From positions 1 through 7,500 of the forward strand of contig JAHEEB010000180.1 of the NCBI GenBank assembly GCA_024640925.1: 7,500 nt of DNA, in the 5' to 3' direction. The notes under the pieces were generated by a model. That model was not told the origin of the DNA. It saw only the letters and a list, made by a program, of their open reading frames with translations, and searched no databases. Origin of the DNA: Bacteroidota bacterium (lineage in GTDB: Bacteria > Bacteroidota > Bacteroidia > Bacteroidales > UBA10428). Of the stretch, positions 6,943-7,500 are shown one piece after another (position 1 is the first letter of the stretch; every line of letters starts with the position of its first letter). The position numbers and the translations under genes are program-made.

Positions 6943-7025
6943 GCACCCCTACAGGGTGAATACGAGGTTGACATGTTGCCCGGGGCGACACCCCGGGTTA
7001 TGGTGTCAAAGGCTTTCAGCCTGGG
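6943..7025. repeat. Divergent relative of the three-hairpin element
   Basis: The layout matches R1 and R2 but the sequence differs: caccc-ctaca-gggtg at 6944-6958, a perfect cccgggg-cgaca-ccccggg at 6979-6997, and aggct-ttc-agcct at 7010-7022. An outer 6-bp stem, ttgaca (6968-6973) with tgtcaa (7004-7009), encloses the middle hairpin, as the outer stem does in R1 and R2. This is a second subfamily or an independent insertion of a related element. Confidence 0.65.
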
Positions 7026-7130
7026 CAAGCAGGATTCAAATGATGTTTTAGTTTAATAGAATGTCCGGGCTTCGGGCAGTATTTTCAAAGCAAATAGAGA
7101 AATCGAGGTCAGATACCACTGAATGATAAT
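7026..7130. other. Spacer between hairpin elements
   Basis: I see no gene, RNA gene, promoter or strong repeat here. The stretch is A/T-rich apart from a weak ccgggcttcggg self-complementary patch near 7063-7075. With the flanking repeats it belongs to a 937-bp gene-free tail running from 6564 to the window end. Confidence 0.5.
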
Positions 7131-7262
7131 CGTTATTTCATGCCAAAGTAATATAAGCTTTTATTTATAGGAGACAGCCTGTAAGGCTGACAGAACATAA
7201 CCCGGGGTAAAACCCCGGGGAATAAGAAACACGAATGTTTGGGTTATCCAGGCTGTAAGCCT
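7131..7262 (+). repeat. Three-hairpin intergenic element, copy R2
   Basis: This copy lines up with R1 along its length (shared cgttattt, tataagcttttattt, ggagacagcct, aggctgacagaacata, ttatccaggctgtaagcctg). Its hairpins are cagcct-gta-aggctg at 7175-7189, a stronger cccggggt-aaa-accccggg at 7201-7219, and caggct-gta-agcctg at 7249-7263. The 8-bp outer pairing acagcctg (7174-7181) with caggctgt (7249-7256) is kept. The middle stem differs from R1 in loop and stem bases but remains paired. Confidence 0.8.
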
Positions 7263-7321
7263 GAGAGAAGGGATAGATTCACCTGTGCCCATTTATTCCT
7301 GTATAATCAAGTGTTATAGCG

Positions 7322-7412
7322 ATTGAAATGAAAAAATCCTAAAAACAGGATGGATATCGGCTCCTTTCTTAGAGGATTTTCTTGTCGTGATCAAAACTTC
7401 TCAGTCGTCTAA
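7322..7412 (+). pseudogene. Fragment of fmt: duplicated 3' end
   Basis: From 7350 to the TAA at 7410-7412 the sequence encodes the last 20 residues of Fmt (MDIGSFLRGFS...NFSVV) in frame, with one change: Gly to Cys in SGRDQ. Upstream, 7322-7338 weakly matches the fmt sequence at 6462-6475, with 14 bp lost between. A stop (TGA at 7329-7331) lies in the fmt frame and no start codon or domain is present, so this is a non-functional remnant. Confidence 0.85.
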
Positions 7413-7500
7413 GTCAAATTCAATCTGAAAACCCCCATCTTCAAATATCTGATCCTGCGGCTTTTCTTTTACCATTGTTTGATGCCAGAATACTATAAGC
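7413..7500 (+). repeat. Local duplication, copy 2 downstream part, with cut-off hairpin element R3
   Basis: 7413-7479 repeats the fmt downstream sequence of 6564-6625 (shared gtcaaattcaa, tcttcaaatatctgatcctg, accattgtt). It then jumps directly to tgatgccagaatactataagc at 7480-7500, which is the start of another three-hairpin element identical to R1 over this stretch. The element runs out of the window. About 50 bp present between these parts in copy 1 is absent. Confidence 0.8.

Overview
The window looks like a chromosome piece from a member of the Bacteroidota, probably an environmental, Bacteroidales-like lineage. The signs are low GC, A/T-rich translation starts without clear Shine-Dalgarno sequences, a TAnnTTTG-type -7 promoter box, a fused ribBA gene, an ECF sigma gene followed by a one-pass membrane protein with an anti-sigma-like N-terminus, and intergenic repeats of types I associate with this phylum. 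No species can be named from the sequence.

Left half (1-3806, minus strand): four tightly packed genes read leftwards and leave the window. In transcription order they are an ECF-type sigma factor with what looks like a second, degenerate sigma-2 domain at its N-terminus; a membrane protein with a cytoplasmic anti-sigma-like segment and outward-facing TPRs, overlapping the sigma gene by 4 bp; a subtilisin-family (S8) lipoprotein with an intact catalytic triad; and an exported TPR protein whose C-terminus lies outside the window. The order suggests an envelope-facing regulatory and proteolytic module in which the membrane protein controls the sigma factor. That function is inferred. It is the best candidate here for an under-described system.

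Middle (3807-4340): a 534-bp divergent intergenic region. About 280 bp of it is a cluster of palindromic repeats with gccaccaagac / gtc(c/t)tggtggc ends. A good housekeeping promoter for the rightward genes follows.

Right half (4341-6563, plus strand): ribBA (bifunctional riboflavin precursor enzyme) and fmt (methionyl-tRNA formyltransferase), 3 bp apart and probably co-transcribed. Both look complete and functional.

End (6564-7500): I see no protein gene. The region holds two full copies and one cut-off copy of an element with three small hairpins, a related divergent element, and a second partial copy of the fmt 3' end with its downstream sequence. The second copy lies 849 bp from the first, so the area has been locally duplicated and rearranged.
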